Shown piece by piece: positions 1 to 7,561 of a stretch of 22,482 nt of DNA; the stretch's first letter is position 1, and the number at the start of each line of letters is the position of its first letter. A program made the translations under genes and the position numbers. The stretch spans positions 1 to 22,482 of the forward strand of contig NZ_QRLV01000018.1 in the NCBI RefSeq assembly GCF_003472385.1. Reading direction: 5' to 3'. The notes below the pieces were generated by a model. It saw only the letters and a list, made by a program, of their open reading frames with translations, did not search any database and was not told where the DNA came from. Source of the DNA: Sutterella sp. AM11-39. Its GTDB lineage: Bacteria; Pseudomonadota; Gammaproteobacteria; Burkholderiales; Burkholderiaceae_F.

Positions 1-1016
1 CCGTTAGGCAATGCTTTTGCGTTGTCATCGTATTTCGGCTCAGGCCTTTTGGTCATGTTTTTGACTCTCAAGTCCTCAAGTACAAAAAACTGCACTTTGT
101 CGTCACTGACCAAGGCGTGAGAGGTCTGATGCGCAAAGTCGTTGATGACGTTTTTGCGATAGTCAAACGTCCGTGCCACTTTCCGACGCATTTTTGCCCT
201 GTTACGGCTGCCTTTTTCGCAACGAGCCATACGCTTCTGATAATGCTTGCGCTGACGTTCTTTGCGATGGATTCTTTCCAGCTGATCCTTTGTCAGCGCG
301 TAAGGCTCGGGAGCGTTACTCGTTTGAACCGGACGCACGACACCCCGGTCAATCCCGTTTCCGCAGGCGATGAGTTCCTCTTCAGAGTATTGCCGCAGTC
401 GCTCAAGCATTTCCTTTTCTGTTTCCGGAAATTGCTTTTGTTCTGTCTCCTCGTAGCTCATGGAAACAAAGAGCGCCTTGCTTGTCAGCGTCACGCTGAC
501 CATTGCCGGCACGACAAACTCACGGTGTGCCCGAAACAGAATCGTTCCGCCCGGAATGCGTGCGGTTCCGAATCGCAATTCATACCAGCCCACGCGCCCT
601 GCGGGTTCAATCGAAAAGTAGGCTCGCGTCAGCAGCAGATGACGCTCGGCGTCTTTGATGGCACGCAACTTGGGACGAGCGGCCAACCCTGCTGCAGCCC
701 TTTTAGAAGCCTGACAAAAACGGAAGGCACCGATACCCAGAATTGCCGAGGGCACCTGAGACAACCACGGTCTTTGTGCCTTATCAACAAAATGCGCGTA
801 TTTCTGATCGGGTTTGGGACGCGCTACGCGGCACTCATTCCGAATCGGCTGCTTATGCCGTTCAGTTTCCGCTATCAGTCGGCTGAGGCTGTCAAAGAAC
901 CTCTGTTCCAGAACGCATTCGTTGTAGATAAACATCTGCCCGGCCGACCAGGTGAGGTAGGCCTCGCGTGCAGATGAATTCTTAAACCTGGCGGCAAATT
1001 TGCGTCCGGTGAGCAT
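1..1016 (-). CDS. tnpB: TnpB/OrfB-family RNA-guided transposon nuclease (IS200/IS605 type), 3' end outside the window
   Basis: Reading the minus strand from an ATG at 1016 gives 338 uninterrupted codons that run off the left edge, so the gene is incomplete only because of the window. The start follows an in-frame TGA and a purine-rich GAAAGGA. The protein matches the TnpB core. RuvC-I is GIDRGVVRPV (D223). A basic stretch follows, GSRNRAKMRRKVAR (269-282), then INDFAHQTSHALV (291-303), and RuvC-II is FVLEDLRVKNM (E314). These two acidic residues are the ones TnpB and Cas12 use for cleavage. The N-terminal 200 residues are only weakly familiar and lack the usual short N-terminus of many OrfB proteins. 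RuvC-III, the zinc finger and any right-end omega/reRNA would lie left of base 1. No TnpA (Y1 transposase) is visible in the window. Family assignment is firm; guide-RNA activity is inferred from the family. Confidence 0.88.
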   Translation of the reverse strand, partial: MLTGRKFAARFKNSSAREAYLTWSAGQMFIYNECVLEQRFFDSLSRLIAETERHKQPIRNECRVARPKPDQKYAHFVDKAQRPWLSQVPSAILGIGAFRFCQASKRAAAGLAARPKLRAIKDAERHLLLTRAYFSIEPAGRVGWYELRFGTARIPGGTILFRAHREFVVPAMVSVTLTSKALFVSMSYEETEQKQFPETEKEMLERLRQYSEEELIACGNGIDRGVVRPVQTSNAPEPYALTKDQLERIHRKERQRKHYQKRMARCEKGSRNRAKMRRKVARTFDYRKNVINDFAHQTSHALVSDDKVQFFVLEDLRVKNMTKRPEPKYDDNAKALPN

Positions 1017-1105
1017 AGGGTTCCTTTCACGAGGAACTCAGTGTACAGACAACATTCATCTATTTGTTGCCTGCCTCTCAAAAAAATAGCGTCGGGGTTT
1101 TAGAG

Positions 1106-1145
1106 CCGCATTCCTCCCCTGTATGAATACAGGGGAGGAATGCGG
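1106..1145. repeat. Perfect 19-bp inverted repeat upstream of tnpB (possible element-end hairpin)
   Basis: The arms at 1106-1124 and 1127-1145 are exact reverse complements separated by only two bases (GA). The left arm begins CCGCATTCCTCCCC. It lies 90 bp upstream of the tnpB start and between tnpB and the 3' end of rsmE. Neither side has an adjacent T-run, so it is not a standard Rho-independent terminator. IS200/IS605-family elements carry subterminal hairpins, which makes a left-end structure the most natural reading. This is inference, because the other end lies outside the window. Confidence 0.7.
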
Positions 1146-1208
1146 GATTTCTTTGAAGAAAAGGAGTCGGACGCGGGCTTTCACGTTGCTTTCATAAACC
1201 TCGGAATA

Positions 1209-1228
1209 CATACCTCAATAGAAGTATG
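1209..1228. repeat. 8-bp hairpin directly after the rsmE stop codon
   Basis: CATACCTC at 1209-1216 and GAAGTATG at 1221-1228 pair over eight positions (one G-T wobble) around the loop AATA. It touches the rsmE stop codon on the minus strand and has no U-tract. It may stabilise the rsmE 3' end, or mark the outer boundary of the tnpB element. There is no direct evidence for either role. Confidence 0.35.
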
Positions 1229-1948
1229 TCAAACAACGCGCAAATCACCGCTTGCTGCTCCGACAAGCGAAGCAAACACGATGGCGGCGGTTTCCGTTCG
1301 CAATACGCGCGGTCCGATCAAAGTGCACTGCCAGCCCTTTTCGCAGGCCAATGCGATTTCCGCCTGGTCAAAGCCGCCTTCGGGCCCCACGGCAAAGGTG
1401 CAGGAGGTCAGCTCCGTAAGTTTCGGAGCGGATGTCGCGCCAGGCGCCAAGATAAAGCGCGCTTGATCCTCCAAATCCAGAGCCTGAGCCAGAGGCATAA
1501 AGGAAATGCTCGGCACCACGGCGCGACCGCACTGTTCGGCAGCCCCTGCGGCGATGTCGACGCATTTGGCCAGTCGTTTGGCAGCGCGCTCGGCAGTAAG
1601 TTTCGTGACCGAACGGGCTGCCGGCACCAACACGATTTCGGAGATGCCGGTTTCGACGGCCTTTTCGATGATCCAGTCCGTTTTTTCGGGACTGACCAGG
1701 GCCTGAACGAGGCGCATGCGAACCGGACTTTCGACGGTTGACCGGGCGATGCTCTCAATCACAATAAAGCCGTCTTTGCCTTCAAATGCGATGGGGCCGG
1801 AGGCTTCCATTCCCTTGCCGTCGAAAAGTGTGGCCGTGTCGCCTGCCTTCATGCGCAGTACGCGGCCAGCATGGTGCCGAGCTTTTTCCGGCAACACGCA
1901 TTTTTCATGTAGGACAAAGGTTGCGTCAGGGCAGTAGAAACGAGGCAT
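1229..1948 (-). CDS. rsmE: 16S rRNA (uracil-1498-N3)-methyltransferase RsmE
   Basis: This 239-residue protein is a SPOUT (knotted) methyltransferase that methylates U1498 of 16S rRNA in the assembled 30S subunit using S-adenosylmethionine. The N-terminal PUA-like part contains HHAGRVLRMKAGD (25-37). Family hallmarks follow: SPEKTDWIIEKAVETG (86-101), AAEQCGR (136-142), and the SAM-binding knot VGPEGGFDQAEI (188-199) with IGPRVLRTETAAI (211-223). The length is normal for the family. The reading frame stays open about 112 codons further upstream, but MPRFYCPD at 1948 is the family-typical start and the extension resembles nothing. It is divergent from tkt and has a plausible promoter at 1989-2018. 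Confidence 0.95.
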   Translation of the reverse strand: MPRFYCPDATFVLHEKCVLPEKARHHAGRVLRMKAGDTATLFDGKGMEASGPIAFEGKDGFIVIESIARSTVESPVRMRLVQALVSPEKTDWIIEKAVETGISEIVLVPAARSVTKLTAERAAKRLAKCVDIAAGAAEQCGRAVVPSISFMPLAQALDLEDQARFILAPGATSAPKLTELTSCTFAVGPEGGFDQAEIALACEKGWQCTLIGPRVLRTETAAIVFASLVGAASGDLRVV

Positions 1949-1988
1949 AAGAAAATAACAAAACGGTCTGATTAAGGCGATATTGAGA

Positions 1989-2018
1989 ATTGTAGAAAAG
2001 CATATGCGGGCACGGCAA
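1989..2018 (-). promoter_or_regulatory. Putative sigma-70 promoter for rsmE
   Basis: Read on the minus strand: TTGCCG (-35, bases 2013-2018), an 18-bp spacer, then TACAAT (-10, bases 1989-1994). Transcription would start near 1982, giving a leader of about 35 nt before the rsmE ATG at 1948. Both boxes are close to consensus. Confidence 0.5.
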
Positions 2019-2067
2019 AGAGAATCAGGAAGGTGAAAATTGAAAACTGCGGCCACGTCCGCACGCA

Positions 2068-2076
2068 TGGTAAAAT
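2068..2076 (+). promoter_or_regulatory. Putative extended -10 promoter for tkt
   Basis: TGGTAAAAT matches the extended -10 pattern (TGn plus a TATAAT-like hexamer, 5 of 6 matches). No good -35 lies at the normal distance, which is tolerated at extended -10 promoters. Transcription would begin near 2083, placing the hairpin at 2096-2117 in the leader. Confidence 0.35.
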
Positions 2077-2095
2077 CGGGCCACTCCAACAAACG

Positions 2096-2117
2096 GCTCC
2101 GGGATGCGTCCCGGAGC
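2096..2117 (+). promoter_or_regulatory. GC-rich hairpin in the tkt 5' leader
   Basis: GCTCCGGGA (2096-2104) and TCCCGGAGC (2109-2117) form a perfect 9-bp stem with a TGCG loop. It sits about 35 bases before the tkt start. A T-rich stretch follows but its T-run (2132-2136) is too far for an ordinary terminator. It could be a leader stabiliser or an attenuation element. Confidence 0.5.
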
Positions 2118-2150
2118 GCTTTCATTCGCATTTTTCTACCCGATATAAAA

Positions 2151-4166
2151 ATGACCGAAACAGTCTCCGCCAAGACGATGGCCGCCGCTGTCCGCGCCCT
2201 TTCCATGGACGCGGTCGAACGCGCCAAGTCCGGCCACCCCGGCATGCCCATGGGCATGGCCGACATCGCCGTGACGCTGTTCACGCGACACCTGCGTCAC
2301 AATCCGGCTGATCCCAAGTGGCCTGCACGCGACCGCTTCATTCTCTCCAACGGTCACGGCTCCATGTTGCAGTACTCGATGCTGCATTTGACGGGCTATG
2401 ACGTTTCTATCGAAGACATCAAGAATTTCCGCCAGCTCGGCAGCAAAACGCCGGGGCACCCTGAAGTCGGCATTACGCCGGGGGTGGAAACCACGACCGG
2501 TCCGCTCGGTCAGGGCATCGCCAACGCCGTCGGCATGGCGCTTGCCGAAAAGATGCTTGCGGCGGAATTCAACCGCGACGGCTTTGAGGTCGTCAACAAC
2601 CGCACCTACTGCTTCCTTGGCGATGGCTGCATGATGGAAGGCATCAGCCACGAAGTCTGCTCGCTTGCAGGCGTCTGGGGGCTCAACAAGCTTATCGCGA
2701 TCTACGACGACAACGGCATCAGCATTGATGGTGACATCAAGGGTTGGTACGGAGACGACGTGCGCGGTCGTTTTGAAGCCTACGGCTGGAATGTGATCGG
2801 ACCGATCGACGGCCATGACGCCGAAGCGGTGGATGTCGCTCTGACGCAGGCCGAAGCCGAAACCGCCAAGCCCACGCTGATCATCTGCCGCACCGTCATC
2901 GGTCAGGGCAGTCCCAATCGCGCCGGCACGGCCAAGGCTCACGGCGAAGCGCTCGGCGGCGACGAAATCGCGGCCACCCGTGCCAACATCGGCTGGAACT
3001 ATCCGCCCTTTGAAGTGCCGCAGGAAATTTATGCGGCCATGGATGCCCGCGAAGCCGGTCGCCGCATGCAGGGCGACTGGGAAGCACTCTTTGCCAAGTA
3101 TGAAGAGGCTTATCCTGAACTTGCCTCAGAATTTAAGCGCCGTCTCGCTGGCGACCTGCCCGCAGGTTTTGACGAAGCCGTGATGAACGCACTTTGCGGC
3201 GCCGCTTCCGCCGCTGAAACGGTGGCTACACGCAAGGCAAGCCAGAAGGCTCTCAACGCCCTGGCCCCCGCTCTTCCCGAATTGCTCGGCGGCTCTGCCG
3301 ACCTTACGGGTTCGAACCTCACTAACTGGACCGGTGTGGAGCGTCTTACACGCGACAACATGTGCGGTCGCCACATCAGCTACGGCGTTCGCGAATTCGG
3401 CATGAGCGCCATCCAAAACGGCATTGCGCTCTACGGCGGTTTCATTCCCTATAGCGGCACGTTCCTCACGTTCTCGGACTACGCCCGCAACGCCATTCGC
3501 ATGGCGGCTCTGATGAAGCTGCGTTCGATCTTCGTCTACACGCACGACTCCATCGGTTTGGGCGAAGACGGTCCGACGCACCAATCGATCGAACACGTTT
3601 CAAGCCTGCGTCTAATTCCGAATCTCGACGTGTGGCGTCCGGCCGACACGGTCGAAAGCGTCGTCGCCTGGTCTGCAGCGCTTGAGCGCCGCGACGGCCC
3701 GGCCGCTCTGATCTTCACGCGCCAGAACTGTGCATTTGTCGAACGCGACGAAGTGGATGCCGACGCCATCGCCAAGGGCGGCTACATTGCTGCCGAAGCG
3801 CCTGCCGGCGCCGACAAGGTGCAGGCGGTGATCGTGGCGACGGGTTCCGAAGTGGAACTCGCCATGAAGGCCCGAGCTCTTTTGACGGCCATGAACGTTC
3901 AGGTCCGCGTCGTTTCGATGCCCTGCTGCGATGTGTTTGATCGTCAGGACGCCGAGTACCGCAATGCGGTTTTGCCGTCCGACAAGCCCATCCTGGCTGT
4001 CGAAGCGGGTACGACCGGTCTGTGGCACAAGTATCTGCACGGCAACGGCGACGTTCTGGGCATCGATACCTTCGGTGAATCCGCACCGGCATCGGTTTTG
4101 TGGAAACATTTCGGCTTTACGCCCGAAAATTGCGTGCAAAAAGTTTTGGCGTTGATCGCCAAGTAA
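2151..4166 (+). CDS. tkt: Transketolase
   Basis: This 671-residue thiamine-diphosphate enzyme moves two-carbon ketol units between sugar phosphates in the non-oxidative pentose phosphate pathway. The length matches E. coli TktA. Visible motifs: [10 protein letters not shown] (26-35, with H29), SNGHGSML (66-73), the ThDP/Mg motif [13 protein letters not shown] starting at 157 and ending with YDDNGIS, and, in the second half, GVREFGMSA and FTRQNC. The C-terminal domain has [17 protein letters not shown] near the end. The frame is open upstream to 2040, but [10 protein letters not shown] at 2151 is the family start; no convincing ribosome-binding site precedes it. It is first in tkt-gap-pgk, only 27 bp before gap, so the two are probably cotranscribed. 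Confidence 0.95.
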   Translation: MTETVSAKTMAAAVRALSMDAVERAKSGHPGMPMGMADIAVTLFTRHLRHNPADPKWPARDRFILSNGHGSMLQYSMLHLTGYDVSIEDIKNFRQLGSKTPGHPEVGITPGVETTTGPLGQGIANAVGMALAEKMLAAEFNRDGFEVVNNRTYCFLGDGCMMEGISHEVCSLAGVWGLNKLIAIYDDNGISIDGDIKGWYGDDVRGRFEAYGWNVIGPIDGHDAEAVDVALTQAEAETAKPTLIICRTVIGQGSPNRAGTAKAHGEALGGDEIAATRANIGWNYPPFEVPQEIYAAMDAREAGRRMQGDWEALFAKYEEAYPELASEFKRRLAGDLPAGFDEAVMNALCGAASAAETVATRKASQKALNALAPALPELLGGSADLTGSNLTNWTGVERLTRDNMCGRHISYGVREFGMSAIQNGIALYGGFIPYSGTFLTFSDYARNAIRMAALMKLRSIFVYTHDSIGLGEDGPTHQSIEHVSSLRLIPNLDVWRPADTVESVVAWSAALERRDGPAALIFTRQNCAFVERDEVDADAIAKGGYIAAEAPAGADKVQAVIVATGSEVELAMKARALLTAMNVQVRVVSMPCCDVFDRQDAEYRNAVLPSDKPILAVEAGTTGLWHKYLHGNGDVLGIDTFGESAPASVLWKHFGFTPENCVQKVLALIAK

Positions 4167-4193
4167 TTGAATAAAAAGGTTAGGAGAATTCCA

Positions 4194-5210
4194 ATGACGA
4201 TTCGTGTGGCAATCAACGGCTTTGGCCGCATCGGGCGCAACGTTCTGCGCGCTCACCACGAAAGCGGCAAGAAGCACGACGTTGAAATCGTGGCGGTCAA
4301 CACGCTCGGTTCCGATGAAATCAACGCGCACCTGCTGCGCTACGACACCGTGCACGGCCGCTTCAACGGTGAAGTGTCGACCGACGGCCCGGAATGGCTC
4401 ATCGTCAACGGCGACCGCATCCGCATGTTCTCGACGCGCGATCCGCGTGAAATCCCGTGGGGCGAATACGGCGTGGACGTGGTGCTCGAATGCACGGGCG
4501 CCTTCACGAGCAAGGAAAAGGCTCTGGTGCACCTCGAACAGGGCGCCAAGAAGGTTCTGATTTCCGCTCCCGGCAAGAACGCCGATGCCACCGTTGTGTA
4601 CGGCGTCAACGACGATGTGCTCACGTCCGACATGACCGTTGTGTCCAACGCATCCTGCACGACGAACTGCCTGGCTCCAGTCGTGGCCCCGCTGCATGAA
4701 GCCATCGGTATCGAACGCGGTCTGATGACCACGATTCATTCCTACACCAACGACCAGGTGCTCACCGACGTCTATCACAAGGATATGCGCCGCGCCCGTT
4801 CGGCTACGCACTCCATGATCCCGACCAAGACCGGTGCTGCTGCCGCCGTCGGTCTCGTGTTGCCAGAATTGAACGGCAAGCTCGACGGCTTTGCCGTGCG
4901 CGTGCCCACGATCAACGTGAGCTTTGTCGATCTGACCTTCGAAGCCAAGCGCGACACGACGGTTGAAGAAGTCAACGCCATCATGAAGGCCGCTTCCGAA
5001 TCCGCTCGCCTCAAGGGTGTTCTCGGTTACAACGATCTTCCGCTCGTGTCGATCGACTTCAACCACGATCCGCACAGCTCGACGTTTGACGCGACGCTCA
5101 CCAAGGTCTCCGGCGGTCGTCTGGTGAAGGTGACGAGCTGGTATGACAACGAATGGGGCTTCTCGCACCGCATGCTCGATACGGCTTGCGCGATGATGGC
5201 TGCCAAGTAA
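4194..5210 (+). CDS. gap: Glyceraldehyde-3-phosphate dehydrogenase, type I
   Basis: This 338-residue enzyme converts glyceraldehyde 3-phosphate, phosphate and NAD(P)+ to 1,3-bisphosphoglycerate. The Rossmann start is INGFGRIGR (7-15). The catalytic site is SNASCTTNC with C155, and H182 lies in [21 protein letters not shown] and the C-terminal [10 protein letters not shown] are also present. The start at 4194 has a good AGGAG ribosome-binding site about 8 bp upstream. At the end of the second beta strand the sequence is VAVNTLGS, where NAD-specific relatives usually have Asn-Asp; the change to Thr37 could loosen NAD specificity. It lies between tkt and pgk in a glycolysis/gluconeogenesis cluster and is followed by a hairpin terminator that may reduce read-through into pgk. 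Confidence 0.95.
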   Translation: MTIRVAINGFGRIGRNVLRAHHESGKKHDVEIVAVNTLGSDEINAHLLRYDTVHGRFNGEVSTDGPEWLIVNGDRIRMFSTRDPREIPWGEYGVDVVLECTGAFTSKEKALVHLEQGAKKVLISAPGKNADATVVYGVNDDVLTSDMTVVSNASCTTNCLAPVVAPLHEAIGIERGLMTTIHSYTNDQVLTDVYHKDMRRARSATHSMIPTKTGAAAAVGLVLPELNGKLDGFAVRVPTINVSFVDLTFEAKRDTTVEEVNAIMKAASESARLKGVLGYNDLPLVSIDFNHDPHSSTFDATLTKVSGGRLVKVTSWYDNEWGFSHRMLDTACAMMAAK

Positions 5211-5231
5211 TCGAAGAACTTTTGTTCGACA

Positions 5232-5266
5232 GACCGGCTGCAGGAAACACTTCTGCAGCCGGTTTT
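5232..5266 (+). terminator. Terminator/attenuator between gap and pgk
   Basis: ACCGGCTGCAG pairs with CTGCAGCCGGT over 11 bp around a 9-nt loop and leads into TTTTC. The T-run is short (four Ts including one in the stem), so partial termination is more likely than full. This fits different expression of gap and pgk from one operon. Confidence 0.6.
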
Positions 5267-5292
5267 CAAAATCCTTATAGAGACTTAGAGTT

Positions 5293-6498
5293 ATGCAAGT
5301 CCAGACCTTGGAATCGCTTGCCAAGCAGGGCGCCCTTGCCGGCAAGCGCGTGCTGATCCGTTCCGATTTGAATGCCCCTCGCGACGAAGCGGGCAACATC
5401 ACCGATGAAACCCGACTGATTGCCAGCGTGCCTGCCATTCGCCTGGCTTTGGACGCCGGCGCCGCCGTCATGGTGATGAGCCACTTGGGTCGACCCACCG
5501 AAGGCGAATGCCGTCCTGAAGATTCTCTGGCCGGCATCACCGTTCGTATGAGCGAACTCGTGGGCGTGCCCATTACGCTTTCGCGCCGTTACTTGGAAGA
5601 AGGCGTGCAGATTAAGCCCGGTCAGGTGGTTATGCTTGAAAACTGCCGCTGCAACAAGGGCGAAAAGAAGAACAACGAGGAACTCGCCAAGGCCTATGCC
5701 GCTTTGTGTGACGTCTACGTGAATGACGCCTTCGGCACGGCTCACCGCGCTCAAGCCTCGACCGAAGGTGTGGCGCGCTTTGCGTCCGTGGCATGTGCCG
5801 GCCCCCTGATGGCTTCCGAAATCGAAGCGCTTACCAAGGCTGTGGCTCAGGCCGAGCATCCCTTGGTGGCTATCGTCGGTGGCTCGAAGGTTTCGACCAA
5901 GCTCACCATCCTCAACAATCTCGCTCAGAAGGTCGATCAGCTCATTGTGGGCGGCGGTATTGCCAACACGTTCCTGTTGGCTGCCGGCTACAAAGTTGGC
6001 AAGTCGCTTGCCGAGCCCGAACTCGTCGACGAATGCAAGAAGGTTCTGGAAACGCTCAAGGCCAAGGGTGCTACGCTGCCGCTGCCTGTTGACGTGGTTG
6101 CCGCCAAGAACTTCTCGCCTGAAGGACCGTACCGCACCTGCGCGGTTGAAGATGTGGCCGACGACGAAATGATTCTCGATGTGGGTCCGAAGACCGCCCA
6201 GATCCTGGCTGACTACGTTTCGAAGGCCAAGACGATCGTCTGGAACGGTCCGGTCGGTGTCTTTGAAATGGCTCCCTACGCTCAGGGTACGGCCGAACTG
6301 GCCAAGGCGATTGCTCAGGCAACCTCCGACGGCGCCTTCTCGATTGCGGGCGGCGGCGATACGGTTTCTGCCGTTTCCGTTTTCGGTGTGGCCGACAAGG
6401 TGAGTTATATCTCCACCGGCGGCGGTGCATTCCTGGAATTCCTGGAAGGCAAGAGTCTGCCGGCGATTGCCGTACTGCAGCAGCGCGCTGCCAAGTAA
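5293..6498 (+). CDS. pgk: Phosphoglycerate kinase
   Basis: This 401-residue cytosolic kinase transfers phosphate from 1,3-bisphosphoglycerate to ADP. Substrate-site motifs in the N-terminal domain are RSDLNAP (23-29) and [10 protein letters not shown] (about 59-68). The hinge and nucleotide domain show [32 protein letters not shown] and the nucleotide-binding GGGDTVSAV near the C-terminus. The usual ENVRF segment reads [12 protein letters not shown], a mild variation. The length is normal. The ATG at 5293 matches the family start but has only a weak purine-rich upstream sequence. It is the last gene of the tkt-gap-pgk cluster and is followed by a strong terminator. Confidence 0.95.
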   Translation: MQVQTLESLAKQGALAGKRVLIRSDLNAPRDEAGNITDETRLIASVPAIRLALDAGAAVMVMSHLGRPTEGECRPEDSLAGITVRMSELVGVPITLSRRYLEEGVQIKPGQVVMLENCRCNKGEKKNNEELAKAYAALCDVYVNDAFGTAHRAQASTEGVARFASVACAGPLMASEIEALTKAVAQAEHPLVAIVGGSKVSTKLTILNNLAQKVDQLIVGGGIANTFLLAAGYKVGKSLAEPELVDECKKVLETLKAKGATLPLPVDVVAAKNFSPEGPYRTCAVEDVADDEMILDVGPKTAQILADYVSKAKTIVWNGPVGVFEMAPYAQGTAELAKAIAQATSDGAFSIAGGGDTVSAVSVFGVADKVSYISTGGGAFLEFLEGKSLPAIAVLQQRAAK

Positions 6499-6523
6499 GG
6501 CGATCTTGCTGTCGGTCTAAACG

Positions 6524-6560
6524 AAAGGCACCGGTTCTCCAGCGGAATCGGTGCCTTTTT
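6524..6560 (+). terminator. Rho-independent terminator after pgk
   Basis: GGCACCGGTTCT (6527-6538) pairs with GGAATCGGTGCC (6544-6555) with two wobbles, followed by TTTTT. The AAA before the stem gives a weaker T-run in the other direction, so it may also serve the convergent dedA gene. Confidence 0.85.
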
Positions 6561-6587
6561 CAATGGTCGAAACTAAAACAGAACCGT

Positions 6588-7268
6588 TTAGGATCGTTCC
6601 ATCTTGTCTTGACGGCGCAACTTGTCGGCAAGGATGTGAACGTATTTCCAGCCGATAGCCACAACCACGGGACCCATGGCAGCGGCGATGACGCCCAGTA
6701 AGAGAATCATCGAGAGATTGTTCTTGACGATCGGGATGTTGCCGAAAAGATAACCCACACCGATCAGAGAAACAGCCCAGATGCAGGCCCCCAGACCGCT
6801 GTAGAGCTCAAAGCGGGCCATGCTCATGCGGGCGGCACCGGCCACCAACGGGGCAAAGGCTCGTACGATCGGCACAAAACGAGCAAGAACGATCGTCTTG
6901 CCGCCGTGTTTTTCGTAGAAAATCTGCGTCTTGCGCAGTTTTTCAATGTCGATCCAGCTGATGGAGCCGTCGTAGATTTTGTTGCCGAGCCATCGGCCTG
7001 TATGAAAGCCCAGCGTGTTGCCCAGACATGCGCCGAGAATCACGGCAAGCATCAGGCCCCAGGGGCTCATTGTGCCGGCTGCAGCGACGGTACCTGAAAC
7101 AAAGAGCAGCGAGTCCCCAGGCAAGAAAGCCAGCACCACAATGCCCGTTTCCAGAAAGAAAATCAGGAACATCGCCAGATAAACGAACCAGCCGTATTCG
7201 GTGGCGAGCACCATAAGAAAGTGGTCGGCGTTGGTGAAAAGCTCCAGAATGAGGCTTGTGATGTCCAT
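6588..7268 (-). CDS. DedA-family inner-membrane protein (VTT domain)
   Basis: This 226-residue polytopic membrane protein belongs to the DedA/VTT family, members of which act in lipid-carrier or phospholipid flipping and membrane homeostasis. The N-terminal hydrophobic region (about 25-65) carries FLPGDSLLFVSG, followed by a glycine-rich segment GACLGNTLGFHTGRWLG and the family signature ARFVPIVRAFAPLVAGAARM with its conserved arginines. Two more hydrophobic segments lie in the C-terminal third, ending in a basic tail. I chose MDITSLILE at 7268 because the longer open frame (to 7481) adds an unrelated stretch and crosses the likely promoter. Substrate and exact role cannot be read from the sequence. 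Confidence 0.88.
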   Translation of the reverse strand: MDITSLILELFTNADHFLMVLATEYGWFVYLAMFLIFFLETGIVVLAFLPGDSLLFVSGTVAAAGTMSPWGLMLAVILGACLGNTLGFHTGRWLGNKIYDGSISWIDIEKLRKTQIFYEKHGGKTIVLARFVPIVRAFAPLVAGAARMSMARFELYSGLGACIWAVSLIGVGYLFGNIPIVKNNLSMILLLGVIAAAMGPVVVAIGWKYVHILADKLRRQDKMERS

Positions 7269-7371
7269 GTTTTTCTTTCTTCGTGGCGCCGAGTGAAAAC
7301 AAAAGGCGGCGCAGGCAATAAACAAAGGAAGCGCCGAAAAAAATGCAGGCGCTTCTGCAAGGTCTGCTAAG

Positions 7372-7400
7372 AATATCACAGCGCTTTTGCACTGTTGTAA
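7372..7400 (-). promoter_or_regulatory. Putative promoter for the dedA-family gene
   Basis: On the minus strand: TTACAA (7395-7400), a 17-bp spacer, then TGTGATATT with an extended -10 (hexamer 7372-7377). It lies about 100 bp upstream of the chosen start and inside the 293-bp divergent gap shared with mutL. Confidence 0.35.
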
Positions 7401-7474
7401 CGTTCGCGTCAACAAGATTGCTGAAGATTGCTGCGCAATGCCACTGCGAAGGCAAAACAAGCGAAAGTAGACGC

Positions 7475-7489
7475 TTTCCAATATGGAAA
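7475..7489. repeat. Small dyad between dedA and mutL
   Basis: TTTCCA and TGGAAA flank ATA, a perfect 6+6 inverted repeat. It sits about 30 bp upstream of a possible -10 (TACAAT, 7520-7525) for mutL, so it could be an operator. No matching regulator is visible. Confidence 0.3.
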
Positions 7490-7561
7490 AAGCGAGTCCC
7501 GAGCGCGAAGTCCGACTAGTACAATCCTTCTGAATCGATTTTTGTATTTGAGATTTTTTTC

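Noticed and set aside
117..977. 286-codon plus-strand frame at the left edge
   Set aside because: The opposite strand encodes clear TnpB motifs across the same bases, so this frame is a shadow.
1106..1145. Palindrome as the rsmE or tnpB Rho-independent terminator
   Set aside because: Neither side has an adjacent T-run; the nearest on the minus strand is about 16 bases away.
3612..5573. 653-codon open frame on the minus strand across tkt, gap and pgk
   Set aside because: It is antisense to three conserved enzymes, has no recognisable domain and is rich in His, Arg and Val as expected from reverse reading of codon-biased GC-rich genes.
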